Assembly (NCBI GenBank): GCA_041554195.1
Contig: JBFFMJ010000004.1
Span: 248,001-312,000, forward strand
Source of the DNA: JAPHSX01 sp041554195
GTDB taxonomy: Bacteria; Pseudomonadota; Gammaproteobacteria; Thiohalomonadales; Thiohalomonadaceae
Reading direction: 5' to 3'
Length of the DNA stretch: 64,000 bases
Notes under the pieces: model-generated
Told to the model about the DNA's origin: nothing
What the model saw: the letters and a program-made list of their open reading frames with translations, nothing else
The model's database searches: none
Program-made: the position numbers and the translations under genes
Shown here: positions 45,652-54,780 of the stretch, piece by piece
Position numbering within the stretch: the stretch's first letter is position 1
Layout of the letters: each line of letters begins with the position of its first letter

Positions 45652-47408
45652 TGAGTGATGCGAACACTACCAGTGGGATGGTTCTCTACCGCCGACTGCT
45701 GACCTATGTCTGGCCCCATTGGCGCGCCTTTGCCGTCGCCGTTTTTGCCCTAGTGGTTGTGGGTGGAACCGAGGCGGTCTTTGCCTATTTTCTGCAACCC
45801 ATGTTTGACGGCACCTTTGTCGACAGGGACCCCAATATTGTCAAATGGACCCCCTTTGTTCTGATCGGGATCTTCCTGGTTCGGGGAAGTGCCACATTTG
45901 CCTCGGGTTACCTCATGTCGTGGGTGGCGCAGAAGGTGATTTACACCCTGCGCGGTGAGATGTTTGGGCAGCTGCTGCGCCTGCCCGTCAACTTCTTTGA
46001 CAACACCCCCTCCGGCACCCTGGTCTCCAAACTTATCTATGATGTGCAGCAGGTCTCTCAAGCCAGTACAGCGGTAGTGACAACCCTGTTCCGTGACAGC
46101 TTTACCGTCATCGGACTACTGGCGTTGATGTTCTACCACAGCTGGGAGCTGGCGATTATTTTGATGCTGGGTGCGCCACTGGTGGCACAGGTTATCAACT
46201 TCATTAACAAGCGTTTCCGCCGTTATAGCAAGCATATTCAAAACGCTATGGGAGATGTCGCGCAGATTGCCGAGGAGGCGATTGACGGGCAACGGGTGGT
46301 CAAGACCTTTGGCGGGCAGCAGTATGAGCAGCAGCGTTTCGATGCGGCGAATGAGAATAACCGCCGCCTGAATATGAAAATGGAGCTAACCAACGCGGCC
46401 AGTGAACCGGTGGTGATGATGGTGGCAGCGGTCGCCTCTGCGGTGGTGATTTATGTGGCCTTGCAGCAGGTGGATAGCAAGGACCTCAGCGTAGGTACCT
46501 TTGTCTCGTTCATCGCCGCGATGATGATGCTGCACTCGCCGATGAAGCGGCTCACCAAGATCACCTCCAGTCTGCAGCGCGGTATTGCGGCGGCGGAGAG
46601 TATCTTCACCTTTGTTGATACCCCGCGCGAGATGGACCAGGGAGCCGAGCAGCTGGAGAGCTGTTCTGGCGCAGTGGCTTATCGCAGCGTCAACTTTGGC
46701 TACGGTACCGAGCAGGGCAACGTGCTGCATGATATTAACCTGGAGATTGCGCCGGGGCAGAGCGTGGCCTTTGTCGGCCGTTCCGGCAGCGGCAAATCAA
46801 CCCTGGTTAGTGTGTTGGCACGCTTCTACGATGTAACGGATGGGCGAATCGAGATTGACGGTCACGACATTCGCGATATCCCGCTGGAACAGTTGCGCGA
46901 CAAGATCGCCCTGGTCACCCAGCACATCACCCTGTTCAACGACACCATCGCCAATAATATCGCCTACGGATCGCTGGGCGAGGCGAGCCGTGAGGCGATC
47001 ATTCAGGCTGCCGAGGCGGCTCATGCGATGGAGTTCATTCGCGACCTGCCAGACGGCCTCGACACCATGGTGGGCGAGAACGGCGTGCTGCTCTCCGGTG
47101 GTCAGCGCCAGCGTCTGGCGATTGCCCGTGCGCTGCTCAAGGATGCGCCGATACTGATCCTGGATGAGGCGACCTCAGCCCTTGATACCGAATCGGAGCG
47201 CCACATTCAGGCCGCCCTGGAAGAGCTGATGCAGAACCGCACCACGCTGGTGATTGCCCATCGTCTCTCGACCATCGAGAAGGCCGATACTATTGTGGTG
47301 ATGGAGAAGGGGCGGATCATTGAGAGTGGTCGTCACGCCGAACTGCTGGCGCAGGATGGCCAGTACGCAGTGCTCTACAACATGCAGTTTCAGGACAAGC
47401 CTGAATAG
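45648..47408 (+). CDS. msbA: Lipid A / LPS-core flippase MsbA
   Basis: This 586-residue ABC exporter has six membrane helices (about 25-310) and an ATPase domain: Walker A GRSGSGKST, signature LSGGQRQRL, Walker B LILDEATSALDTES and IAHRLSTIE. It flips core-lipid A across the inner membrane. The MsbA identity is supported by position next to lpxK and by the helix-3 region LRLPVNFFDNTPSGTLVS. Confidence 0.96.
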   Translation: MMSDANTTSGMVLYRRLLTYVWPHWRAFAVAVFALVVVGGTEAVFAYFLQPMFDGTFVDRDPNIVKWTPFVLIGIFLVRGSATFASGYLMSWVAQKVIYTLRGEMFGQLLRLPVNFFDNTPSGTLVSKLIYDVQQVSQASTAVVTTLFRDSFTVIGLLALMFYHSWELAIILMLGAPLVAQVINFINKRFRRYSKHIQNAMGDVAQIAEEAIDGQRVVKTFGGQQYEQQRFDAANENNRRLNMKMELTNAASEPVVMMVAAVASAVVIYVALQQVDSKDLSVGTFVSFIAAMMMLHSPMKRLTKITSSLQRGIAAAESIFTFVDTPREMDQGAEQLESCSGAVAYRSVNFGYGTEQGNVLHDINLEIAPGQSVAFVGRSGSGKSTLVSVLARFYDVTDGRIEIDGHDIRDIPLEQLRDKIALVTQHITLFNDTIANNIAYGSLGEASREAIIQAAEAAHAMEFIRDLPDGLDTMVGENGVLLSGGQRQRLAIARALLKDAPILILDEATSALDTESERHIQAALEELMQNRTTLVIAHRLSTIEKADTIVVMEKGRIIESGRHAELLAQDGQYAVLYNMQFQDKPE

Positions 47409-47414
47409 CTCGCC

Positions 47415-48392
47415 GTGGCGCGTATCGACACCTACTGGTTTCGCGGCTCGCTCTGGTTGTGGCTGTTGTGGCCGCTAAGTCTGCTGTTCTGCCTGCTGGT
47501 CACAATTCGACGCGCCCTCTATCGCTGGGGGTTACTGCGTAGCGTTTCGTTCTCCGTGCCGCTGATCGTGGTCGGTAATATCACTGTCGGTGGTAGCGGC
47601 AAGACACCACTGGTGACCTGGCTGGTAGAGCGGTTACGCGAACAAGGATATCAGCCCGGTGTGGTCAGTCGTGGTTATGGCGGCCAGGCCGAGAGCTGGC
47701 CGCAAAGGGTCACCGTAGAGAGCAGTGCGGCCGTGGTTGGCGATGAGGCGCTACTTTTGGTGCGTCGCTGTCACTGTCCGATGGTGGTGGGGCCGGATCG
47801 TGCCGCCGCGGTCGAACAGTTGATTCGTGATCACGATGTGGATGTGGTGATCAGCGACGATGGCCTGCAGCACTACCGCATGGGGCGCGATATCGAGATC
47901 GCGGTGCTGGATGGGGAGCGGCGGCTGGGAAATAATCTCTGTCTGCCAGCCGGTCCCCTGCGTGAGACCCGCGGACGACTGAAGAGCGTCGATTTTGTTG
48001 TCACCAATGGCGCGGCAGGGGTGGGAGAGTGGTCGATGCGGTTACAGCCGGGTGAGGCACATTCCTTGACGGGAGACGAGACACGGCCACTCTCTGCCTT
48101 TAGCGATCAGACCGTGCATGCGGTGGCCGCTATCGGCAACCCCGGGCGCTTCTTTAAAATGCTGCGCGCTGCGGGCTTTGCGATCACCGAACACCCGTTT
48201 ATTGATCACCATCCCTTTGTACAAGGCGAACTCGATTTTGCCGGTGATGCCCCGGTGATAATGACCGAGAAAGATGCGGTAAAATATTTCCAATACGCCA
48301 CTGCGCGCCACTGGTATCTGCCGGTGAGTGCAACGCTTGATGATGAATTTTCCCGGCAACTGCTGGAACGACTGGAGAGACTCCGTGGATAA
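47415..48392 (+). CDS. lpxK: Tetraacyldisaccharide 4'-kinase LpxK
   Basis: This 325-residue membrane-associated kinase phosphorylates the 4' position of the lipid A disaccharide. It has an N-terminal anchor helix, P-loop VGGSGKTPLV near residue 62, SRGYGG, and DDGLQHYRM. It starts with GTG 47415, 6 bases after msbA. It overlaps the Trm112-type gene by 8 bases. Confidence 0.95.
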   Translation: MARIDTYWFRGSLWLWLLWPLSLLFCLLVTIRRALYRWGLLRSVSFSVPLIVVGNITVGGSGKTPLVTWLVERLREQGYQPGVVSRGYGGQAESWPQRVTVESSAAVVGDEALLLVRRCHCPMVVGPDRAAAVEQLIRDHDVDVVISDDGLQHYRMGRDIEIAVLDGERRLGNNLCLPAGPLRETRGRLKSVDFVVTNGAAGVGEWSMRLQPGEAHSLTGDETRPLSAFSDQTVHAVAAIGNPGRFFKMLRAAGFAITEHPFIDHHPFVQGELDFAGDAPVIMTEKDAVKYFQYATARHWYLPVSATLDDEFSRQLLERLERLRG

Positions 48393-48564
48393 AAAACTGC
48401 TCGACATCCTGGTCTGCCCCCTCTGCAAGGGGCCGCTACACTTAAATAAATCGGCACAGGAGCTGGTCTGCAAGGCGGACCGCCTGGCCTACCCGATCCG
48501 TGACGACATCCCGGTGATGCTGGAAGAAGAGGCGCGCCGCCTTGAGGCAGACGAGGAGGTCTGA
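48385..48564 (+). CDS. ycaR: Trm112-family small protein (YcaR)
   Basis: This encodes 59 residues: KLLDILVCPLCKGPL, then VCKADRLAYPIRDDIPVML. The Cys pair of CPLC and a third Cys make a partial zinc-ribbon-like site. It starts with GTG 48385, with GGAGAG 5 bases upstream; a longer frame from 48328 lies inside lpxK and is rejected. YcaR proteins always sit between lpxK and kdsB; their function is not settled. Confidence 0.93.
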   Translation: MDKKLLDILVCPLCKGPLHLNKSAQELVCKADRLAYPIRDDIPVMLEEEARRLEADEEV

Positions 48565-49329
48565 GTGAGCTTCCATATCATCATTCCGGCGCGTTACGAC
48601 TCCAGCCGCCTGCCGGGCAAACCGCTGCTGTTGATCGGCGGCAAGCCGATGGTGCAGCACGTCTACGAACGGGCGGTGGAGTGTGGCGCTGCCAGCGTGG
48701 TAGTGGCCTGTGAGGATCAGCGAATTGCCGATGTGGTCACCGGCTTTGGCGGGCAGGTCTGCATGACCTCCGCTGAGCATCAGTCGGGCACCGACCGCCT
48801 GGCCGAGGCGGTGGAGCAGCTGGGCCTGCCCGATGAGGCGGTGGTGGTGAACCTGCAGGGTGATGAGCCGCTGATGCCACCGGAGCTGTTACACCAGGTG
48901 GCCGCGCTGCTGGAGGAGAATCCCGGGGCCGATATGGCGACCCTCTCTACCCGTATCCACACCGCCGCCGAGCTGTTCGACCCCCACGTGGTCAAGGTGA
49001 TCAACGACAGCGCAGGCCGTGCCCTCTACTTCAGCCGTGCCGTCATTCCCTGGGATCGCGACGCCTTCGCCGTGACCACCGAGGAGCTACCGGCGCAGGC
49101 ACTGCACTACCGTCACCTGGGGATCTATGCCTATCGGGTGGGTTACCTGAAAAGCTATGTCAGCCTGGAGAGCTGTGAGCTGGAACGCATGGAGTCGCTG
49201 GAGCAGCTGCGGGTGTTGTGGCACGGCGGCACCATCCAGGTGGCCGAGGCGGGCAGTGTGCCGGGCCATGGGGTCGACACCCAGGCCGATCTGGATAGGG
49301 TGCGCGCCTTAGTCGAGGCTCAGGCTTAA
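48565..49329 (+). CDS. kdsB: CMP-Kdo synthetase KdsB
   Basis: This 254-residue cytoplasmic enzyme activates Kdo with CTP for LPS core synthesis. Visible blocks are IPARYDSSRLPGKPL, GTDRLAEAV and VNLQGDEPLMPP. It starts with GTG 48565 immediately after the previous stop. Its end overlaps a convergent small gene by 21 bases. Confidence 0.97.
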   Translation: MSFHIIIPARYDSSRLPGKPLLLIGGKPMVQHVYERAVECGAASVVVACEDQRIADVVTGFGGQVCMTSAEHQSGTDRLAEAVEQLGLPDEAVVVNLQGDEPLMPPELLHQVAALLEENPGADMATLSTRIHTAAELFDPHVVKVINDSAGRALYFSRAVIPWDRDAFAVTTEELPAQALHYRHLGIYAYRVGYLKSYVSLESCELERMESLEQLRVLWHGGTIQVAEAGSVPGHGVDTQADLDRVRALVEAQA

Positions 49330-49593
49330 ATTCAATTCCAGCGCCAGTAGCTCCGGGTGCAGCGCCTCCCGGCTCTCTTCGCTAAGGCAGGGGACGGTGA
49401 AGACCTGGGTGACGCGGCGGTGGGGGGAGCCGAACTGCGTATCTTGAATCGCGGTTCGCGTGTCCAGCGCCTGGAGTACCAGACCAAGCGGCTGTTCCAG
49501 CAACTCCATTACGCTACACCGGACACCGTTGTATACCACTGTGGTACCAATGGTGCGACGCAGTTGTTGAATCAGTTCACTGTTACCGTGCAT
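49309..49593 (-). CDS. Small conserved hypothetical protein
   Basis: This encodes 94 residues starting HGNSELIQQLRRTIG, then GVRCSVMELLEQPLGLVLQ, with QDTQFGSPHRRVTQVFTVP. It has no signal peptide and no membrane helix. The ATG at 49593 follows AGAGAAAAG; the longer frame to 49629 is not needed. It is convergent with and overlaps kdsB. I do not recognise a function. Confidence 0.6.
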   Translation of the reverse strand: MHGNSELIQQLRRTIGTTVVYNGVRCSVMELLEQPLGLVLQALDTRTAIQDTQFGSPHRRVTQVFTVPCLSEESREALHPELLALELNLSLSLD

Positions 49594-49781
49594 GGTCTTT
49601 TCTCTGTAAGGAAGTGCAGTGGCTGGCATGCCCTATAGAGAACTATTGGGCCACTCGGGATAATATCAATCCTCCGGGTAATACCCAATTACCCTGTAGA
49701 CAACCCGGTTTTGCAGCGGCACTGCGGGCAGTCGACTTGGCGTTTCTTTTTGGTTTCGCAGGCGCGGCGTAAGCGGCAGCT

Positions 49782-50094
49782 CTCACCTTCGTCAAGGCAT
49801 TCAGCCCTGCGACTATCGGCCCGGGCAATATTGCTTCTGCCACCTTCACCATTTACAACAGCGCCGCATGTCTGAGCGCTTCCAATATTTGCACCGTTAC
49901 GCTAAACGTCACCAGTGCTACCGTGGGCGCACACACCAACCCTGTTATTATTTTGAAATCTAGTGCTGGATCTGCCAATGCTTTTACCACCTGTCCATCT
50001 GGGGTGTTGAGCGCCGTGCCAGACTCGAGCGTCGTGAGTTTTGCCTGCTGGATTGATATCGACGGGCAAGGCAGGGGCCATTCTCGACCGGTCT
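49782..50094 (+). pseudogene. Remnant of a DUF11-repeat surface protein
   Basis: An open frame without a proper start encodes VKAFSPATIGPGNIASATF, then a join to CTVTLNVTSATVGAHTNP. These match the start and the end of a DUF11-type beta-sandwich repeat of adhesin-like proteins, but the middle of the domain is missing. No signal peptide or flanking repeats are present. It is probably a decayed gene with an internal deletion, lying between kdsB and ectR. The region 49594-49781 before it shows nothing clear. Confidence 0.45.
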
Positions 50095-50665
50095 ATGATA
50101 ACTTTTCCACTATCTGCTCATCGGTGCTATCGAGCACGGGGGCAGCATCAATGTCTGTCGCATTCATCATGTCGGAGACACGTTGCAGGGATGAAAGGAT
50201 TAGCGACTGCTCCCAGTTTTCCAGCTGATTGAAGGCATGGATAAATGACTCCTGTAGCAGGGTCGGTGCCTTCTCCAGGGCCTGGGCCCCCTCTTCTGTC
50301 AGTGAAACCAGCACTTTACGCTTGTCGTGTGTACTGCGTTCTCGCTTGAGCATCCCCTTGCGTTCCAGCCGGTCGATAATGGAGGTGACCGTTGCCTGGC
50401 TCAGGCTCACCTCACGGGCTATCACCCCCGATGTCACCTCACCATGCGTGCCGATGAGTTGCATTACCAATAACTGCGGACCAGTTAGTCCTGACACCCG
50501 CTCCAACTTCTTAGAGTGCAAATCAATTGCGCGGATGATCTGGCGTAACGAAACCAGTACCTGATCGTATGTCTTCATCAAGGAAACCCTGTCATTTTCA
50601 TTAGTCACGAACGTTTCAATCAACTCTTGAGCCTTAAAATGCCACTTTTTCCCTGCCTCAACCAC
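50093..50665 (-). CDS. ectR: MarR-family repressor of ectoine genes (EctR)
   Basis: This encodes 190 residues: a MarR winged helix at about residues 50-150 (SGVIAREVSLSQATVTSII, RLERKGMLKRERSTHDKRK) inside long helices for dimerisation. The start at 50665 is a GTG placed 5 bases after GGAGG; a TTG at 50677 would put that ribosome site inside the coding region. It is divergent from ectA, and a palindrome lies between them. In halophilic methylotrophs EctR1 represses ectABC; the same role is inferred. Confidence 0.9.
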   Translation of the reverse strand: MVEAGKKWHFKAQELIETFVTNENDRVSLMKTYDQVLVSLRQIIRAIDLHSKKLERVSGLTGPQLLVMQLIGTHGEVTSGVIAREVSLSQATVTSIIDRLERKGMLKRERSTHDKRKVLVSLTEEGAQALEKAPTLLQESFIHAFNQLENWEQSLILSSLQRVSDMMNATDIDAAPVLDSTDEQIVEKLS

Positions 50666-50688
50666 ATTTGCCTCCAAATATTTACTGT

Positions 50689-50701
50689 GCTAAAGTTTAG
50701 C
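50689..50701. promoter_or_regulatory. Candidate EctR operator between ectR and ectA
   Basis: GCTAAAGTTTAGC, a perfect 13-base palindrome centred on G, flanked by TTACT and AGTAA as an outer inverted repeat. It lies in the 67-base divergent spacer, 32 bases before ectA. Repressor binding is inferred from position. Confidence 0.55.
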
Positions 50702-50732
50702 CCACTAAGTAATAGCAAGCAAACGGAGAACA

Positions 50733-51242
50733 ATGTCTAGTTCCTCAGATGAAATCCACATACGGAAACCGCAGGCCAATGATGGCTACGACATCCACCA
50801 GTTAATCGCCAATAGTCCCCCCCTCGATCTAAATTCGGTCTACAGCTACTACCTGCTCAGCGGGCATTTTCGCGATAGCTGTGTGGTCGCCGAGTCGCAG
50901 GGAAAAGTCGTCGGCTTTCTCTCGGCTTACCGTCTACCACAAGAGCCGCAAACCCTGTTTGTCTGGCAGGTGGTGGTGAACCGTGCACTACGCGGCAAGA
51001 GGGTTGCCTGGCGCATGCTCGAATCCCTGCTGCAGCGTTTTGACGGCGACGAGGTGCGACGGGTCGAGGCCACCGTGAACCCTAGCAACACCGCTTCACG
51101 TGGACTGTTTGAACGCCTTGCCACCAAGCAGGGCACCACGCTTGAGGAGGAGATATTCCTTGAGGCCACGGCCTTTGGTCCTGGTGGCGGGCACGAGAGC
51201 GAGATCCTGATACGGGTTCCGCTCAACACACAGAATTCATAG
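50733..51242 (+). CDS. ectA: L-2,4-diaminobutyrate acetyltransferase EctA
   Basis: This 169-residue GNAT enzyme acetylates 2,4-diaminobutyrate, the second step of ectoine synthesis. It begins IRKPQANDGYDIHQLI, then LDLNSVYSYYLL and VVNRALRGKRVAWRML (acetyl-CoA loop). Length and order match the family. Ribosome site CGGAGAACA. The gene ectB follows after 18 bases. Confidence 0.98.
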   Translation: MSSSSDEIHIRKPQANDGYDIHQLIANSPPLDLNSVYSYYLLSGHFRDSCVVAESQGKVVGFLSAYRLPQEPQTLFVWQVVVNRALRGKRVAWRMLESLLQRFDGDEVRRVEATVNPSNTASRGLFERLATKQGTTLEEEIFLEATAFGPGGGHESEILIRVPLNTQNS

Positions 51243-51260
51243 ATTTAGGAGAGTTACATC

Positions 51261-52544
51261 ATGCGTATTTTTGAAGAGATGGAGTCCGAGGTTCGCGGCT
51301 ATGTTCGCGCCTTTCCGGCGGTATTTGACAAGGCCCAGGGGGCCTTTCTGTACGACGAGCAGGGAAATGAGTTTATCGACTTTTTTGCCGGTGCCGGTAC
51401 CCTCAACTACGGTCACAACAACCCGTTGATCAGCGAGGCGCTGATCGCCTACCTGCAACACGGTGGCATCGTGCACGGCCTTGATAAGGCCACCGTGGCG
51501 AAGAAGAACTTCCTGCAGAAGTTCCGCGATACCATTCTGGCGCCGCGCAACCTGGAGTACAAAATCCAGTTCACCGGTCCCACCGGTACCAATGCGGTGG
51601 AGACCGCGCTGAAGCTGGCACGGATGGTCAAGCGCCGCTCCAATATCATCGCCTTTACCAATGGTTACCATGGCCTGACCATGGGCGCACTGGCGGTGAC
51701 CGGTAACGACTTTTACCGTGACGAATCCTACGGTGCGCGCAACAATGCCGACTCGGTACCGTTCGACGGTTATTTCGGCGCCGATGTGAACACTATCGAT
51801 TATTTGCGTAAATTTCTTGATGACAGCTCCAGTGGTATCGACCTGCCTGCTGCCATAATTGTTGAAACGGTGCAGGGCGAGGGGGGCATTAATGTTGCCA
51901 GTGCCGAGTGGCTGCGTCAGCTCGAACAGCTGTGCCGGGATTACGACATCCTGTTGATCATCGACGATATCCAGATGGGTAATGGGCGTACCGGCACCTT
52001 TTTCAGTTTTGAGGAGGCCGGTATTAAGCCTGACATGGTGACGGTATCCAAATCAATTGGCGGCGGTCTGCCGATGGCGCTGCTACTAATGCGTCCGGAA
52101 CTGGATCAATGGAAACCAGGTGAACATACCGGCACCTTCCGTGGTAACAATCTCGCCTTTATTGCCGCCACCCAGGCATTGAGTTACTGGGATAACGAGG
52201 ACTTTGCCGAGTCGATTAAGTACAAGGGGCAGATCATGGAGGAGGAGCTTTCAAAGATCGTCGACAAGTACAAAGACCAGTTGAATATTGAGTTGCGCGG
52301 TCGCGGTATGGTGTGGGGCCTGGATATCGATCGTCCCGGCTTTGCCGGTGAGGTCTCTCAGGAGGCTTTCGTTAACAACCTGGTGATCGAGCTGGCCGGT
52401 GCGGATGACAACGTGGTCAAGTTCCTTCCCGCGTTGATTATCGAAGAGGAGACCCTGCGCCAGGGGATGGCGATTATCGACCGGGTGATCGGTGAGTTGC
52501 TGGTGCATAAAAAGGCGGCCAAGAGTGGAGATACCGCTGCATGA
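51261..52544 (+). CDS. ectB: Diaminobutyrate-2-oxoglutarate transaminase EctB
   Basis: This 427-residue class III aminotransferase makes 2,4-diaminobutyrate from aspartate semialdehyde. The PLP lysine is K264 in VSKSIGGGLP; LIIDDIQMGNGRTG and GPTGTNAVETALKL are also visible. TTAGGAGAG precedes the ATG. Its stop overlaps ectC by 4 bases. Confidence 0.98.
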   Translation: MRIFEEMESEVRGYVRAFPAVFDKAQGAFLYDEQGNEFIDFFAGAGTLNYGHNNPLISEALIAYLQHGGIVHGLDKATVAKKNFLQKFRDTILAPRNLEYKIQFTGPTGTNAVETALKLARMVKRRSNIIAFTNGYHGLTMGALAVTGNDFYRDESYGARNNADSVPFDGYFGADVNTIDYLRKFLDDSSSGIDLPAAIIVETVQGEGGINVASAEWLRQLEQLCRDYDILLIIDDIQMGNGRTGTFFSFEEAGIKPDMVTVSKSIGGGLPMALLLMRPELDQWKPGEHTGTFRGNNLAFIAATQALSYWDNEDFAESIKYKGQIMEEELSKIVDKYKDQLNIELRGRGMVWGLDIDRPGFAGEVSQEAFVNNLVIELAGADDNVVKFLPALIIEEETLRQGMAIIDRVIGELLVHKKAAKSGDTAA

Positions 52545-52969
52545 TCGTCCGCACCTTAGAAGAGATCATCGGCAGCGAGCGCGAGGTACATGCCGAGAAT
52601 GGAAACTGGGTCAGTCGCCGTTTTGTGCTCGATGACGATGCGGCGGGTTTCTCCTTTCACGAGACCATTATCAAGGCAGGCACCGAGACCCACATCTGGT
52701 ACAAGCACCACATTGAGGCGGTCTACTGTGTCGCCGGTGACGGTGAGATTGAGGATCTGCAAAGCGGTGAGATACACCCGATCAGCAACGGTACCCTCTA
52801 CCTGCTGAACGACCATGACGAGCATCTGTTGCGTGGCGGTAGTGCCGACATGCGCCTGATCTGCGCCTTCAATCCACCTGTTACCGGACGTGAGTTGCAC
52901 GATGAGGATGGGGCCTACACCCCGCACCCCGATGCCGATCATTGGGCCGCACTGCGCAACAGCAACTAG
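52541..52969 (+). CDS. ectC: Ectoine synthase EctC
   Basis: This 142-residue cupin cyclises N-acetyl-diaminobutyrate to ectoine. Family blocks are MIVRTLEEIIGSEREV, THIWYKHHIEAVYCVAG and GTLYLLNDHDEHLLRG. It ends 30 bases before an unusual zinc finger gene. No ectD hydroxylase follows. Confidence 0.98.
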   Translation: MIVRTLEEIIGSEREVHAENGNWVSRRFVLDDDAAGFSFHETIIKAGTETHIWYKHHIEAVYCVAGDGEIEDLQSGEIHPISNGTLYLLNDHDEHLLRGGSADMRLICAFNPPVTGRELHDEDGAYTPHPDADHWAALRNSN

Positions 52970-52999
52970 TTACACACTACCGACAATATATTTAATTTT

Positions 53000-53347
53000 A
53001 TGGATGACAGCAGAAAAGCCGTTATCAGGAAGGTGATCGAGAAAAGGATTGCCGAGCTGGAGCGTATTTTGGCACGCAGCGATGAAGAGGGTGAGGCGCA
53101 CACCGAGCAACTCAGTGATGAGGCCACTCGTTTCGATGCGCTGGCAAATATCAGCGTGGATAGCACGCTACTGGCGCGCGCCCGCAGCGACCTGACGCTA
53201 TTGCGCCGACAGTGGAAACGTATCGATCACAATACGTTCGGTCTGTGCCGCCTCTGCGGTGCTGAGATCTCCGCTAACCGTATATGCAGTATTCCCGCTA
53301 CCGAGTTTTGCATCGCCTGCGCCCAACAACAGGAGAAAAGAAAATGA
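53000..53347 (+). CDS. DksA/TraR-family zinc finger protein inside the ectoine operon
   Basis: This 115-residue protein has a helical N-terminal half (VIRKVIEKRIAELERI) and a C4 finger with Cys pairs in LCRLCGAE and FCIACAQQ. It overlaps the ask start by 4 bases (ATGA), so it is coupled to it. This family can bind RNA polymerase. Its presence in an ectoine operon is unusual. The function here is unknown; fine-tuning of operon transcription is possible. Confidence 0.88.
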   Translation: MDDSRKAVIRKVIEKRIAELERILARSDEEGEAHTEQLSDEATRFDALANISVDSTLLARARSDLTLLRRQWKRIDHNTFGLCRLCGAEISANRICSIPATEFCIACAQQQEKRK

Positions 53348-54780
53348 ATCATACCGTCGAGAAAATTGGCGGCACCTCCATGAGTAACTATCAGGCCGTT
53401 CGCGATAATATTGTTATCGCTGCGGCCAGTGGCGCTAGTTATTATCAGCGTGTTTTTGTCGTCTCCGCCTACGGAGGCATCACCAACCTGCTACTGGAAC
53501 ACAAAAAGAATGATCAGCCGGGCATCTACGCCCTGTTTACCGATGCCGAGGATGAGGAGGCATGGCGGGTGGCGATGAGGGAGTTGCGCACGGCGTTTCA
53601 CGAGCTAAACGCCGAACTGTTTGGGAATGATGCACTGGCCGAGGTGGCCAACACCTTTATCAACCAGCGGCTGGATGAGGCGGAGGGGGTGCTTGACAAT
53701 CTACGCCACCTTTGCGAACACGGGCATTTTGAACTTGATGATCACCTGCTGACCATTCGCGAGATGCTGGCCAGTCTTGGCGAGGCACACAGTGCCTGGA
53801 ACACCGCGCAGCTGTTACGTCGCGATGGGGTTAATGCGCGTTTTGTCGATCTCTCCGGCTGGAAGGCGGCTCAGACACGGCCACTGGATGAGGTGATTGA
53901 ACACGCCTTTGCCGATATTGACCTGGCCACCGAGCTGCCGATCGTTACCGGCTATGCCCACTGTGAAGAGGGGCTGATGGCCACCTTCGACCGTGGTTAC
54001 AGCGAGATGACCTTCAGCCGTATTGCGGTACTCACTGACGCCCGCGAGGCGATCATTCACAAGGAGTATCACCTCAGTAGTGCTGATCCCGGTGTCGTTG
54101 GTGTGGAGCAGATCGTGCCGATAGGTCGCACCAACTACGATGTAGCTGATCAGCTGGCCAATCTGGGGATGGAAGCGATCCACCCACGAGCGGCCAAGGG
54201 GCTGCGACAAAACGAAATTCCACTGCGGGTGAAGAACACCTTCGAGCCCGAGCACAGCGGTACGCTGATCACCGGCACCTACGTCAGTGCCACTCCCTGT
54301 GTCGAGATCATTGCCGGGCGTCGTCACCTGCACGCCATTGAGCTATTTGACCAGGACATGGTCGGTAAGCTCGATGAGTACGAAAAAGTCCTGATCGAAA
54401 TCTTCCGGCGTTTTCGCGCCACCGTTGTGACCAAGGACATTAACGCCAACACCGTTACCCACTATCTGGGATGCAACCTGAAGACGGTCAAACGCATCAT
54501 TAAGGTGATTAAAGAGAAGCTGCCGGATAGTGAGAGCGATCACCGTAAGGTCTCCCTGGTCTCGGCCATCGGCAGTGATATGCAGGTGCCCGGCATCCTG
54601 GCCAGAGCGGTCTCCACGCTGGCTGATAACAGTATCAGCATCCTCGCCATGCACCAGTCTATGCGCCAGGTTGATATGCAGTTCATTATCAACGAGGGTG
54701 ATTACGATGACGCGGTAAAACACCTGCACACTAGCCTGATAGAACCACACGATTACGGAGAAGCGATATGCGTAGCCTGA
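53344..54780 (+). CDS. ask: Ectoine-specific aspartate kinase
   Basis: This 478-residue enzyme phosphorylates aspartate to feed EctB with aspartate semialdehyde. It has the N-terminal kinase motif KIGGTSMSNYQA, SEMTFSRIAVL, and paired ACT domains near the end (VSLVSAIGSDMQVPG, LAMHQSMRQVDMQF). The extra ~60-residue helical insert after residue 40 is typical of the Ask_Ect branch, which tends to escape feedback inhibition. The start at 53344 has AGGAG upstream; the open frame from 53284 lies within the previous gene. Confidence 0.95.
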   Translation: MNHTVEKIGGTSMSNYQAVRDNIVIAAASGASYYQRVFVVSAYGGITNLLLEHKKNDQPGIYALFTDAEDEEAWRVAMRELRTAFHELNAELFGNDALAEVANTFINQRLDEAEGVLDNLRHLCEHGHFELDDHLLTIREMLASLGEAHSAWNTAQLLRRDGVNARFVDLSGWKAAQTRPLDEVIEHAFADIDLATELPIVTGYAHCEEGLMATFDRGYSEMTFSRIAVLTDAREAIIHKEYHLSSADPGVVGVEQIVPIGRTNYDVADQLANLGMEAIHPRAAKGLRQNEIPLRVKNTFEPEHSGTLITGTYVSATPCVEIIAGRRHLHAIELFDQDMVGKLDEYEKVLIEIFRRFRATVVTKDINANTVTHYLGCNLKTVKRIIKVIKEKLPDSESDHRKVSLVSAIGSDMQVPGILARAVSTLADNSISILAMHQSMRQVDMQFIINEGDYDDAVKHLHTSLIEPHDYGEAICVA

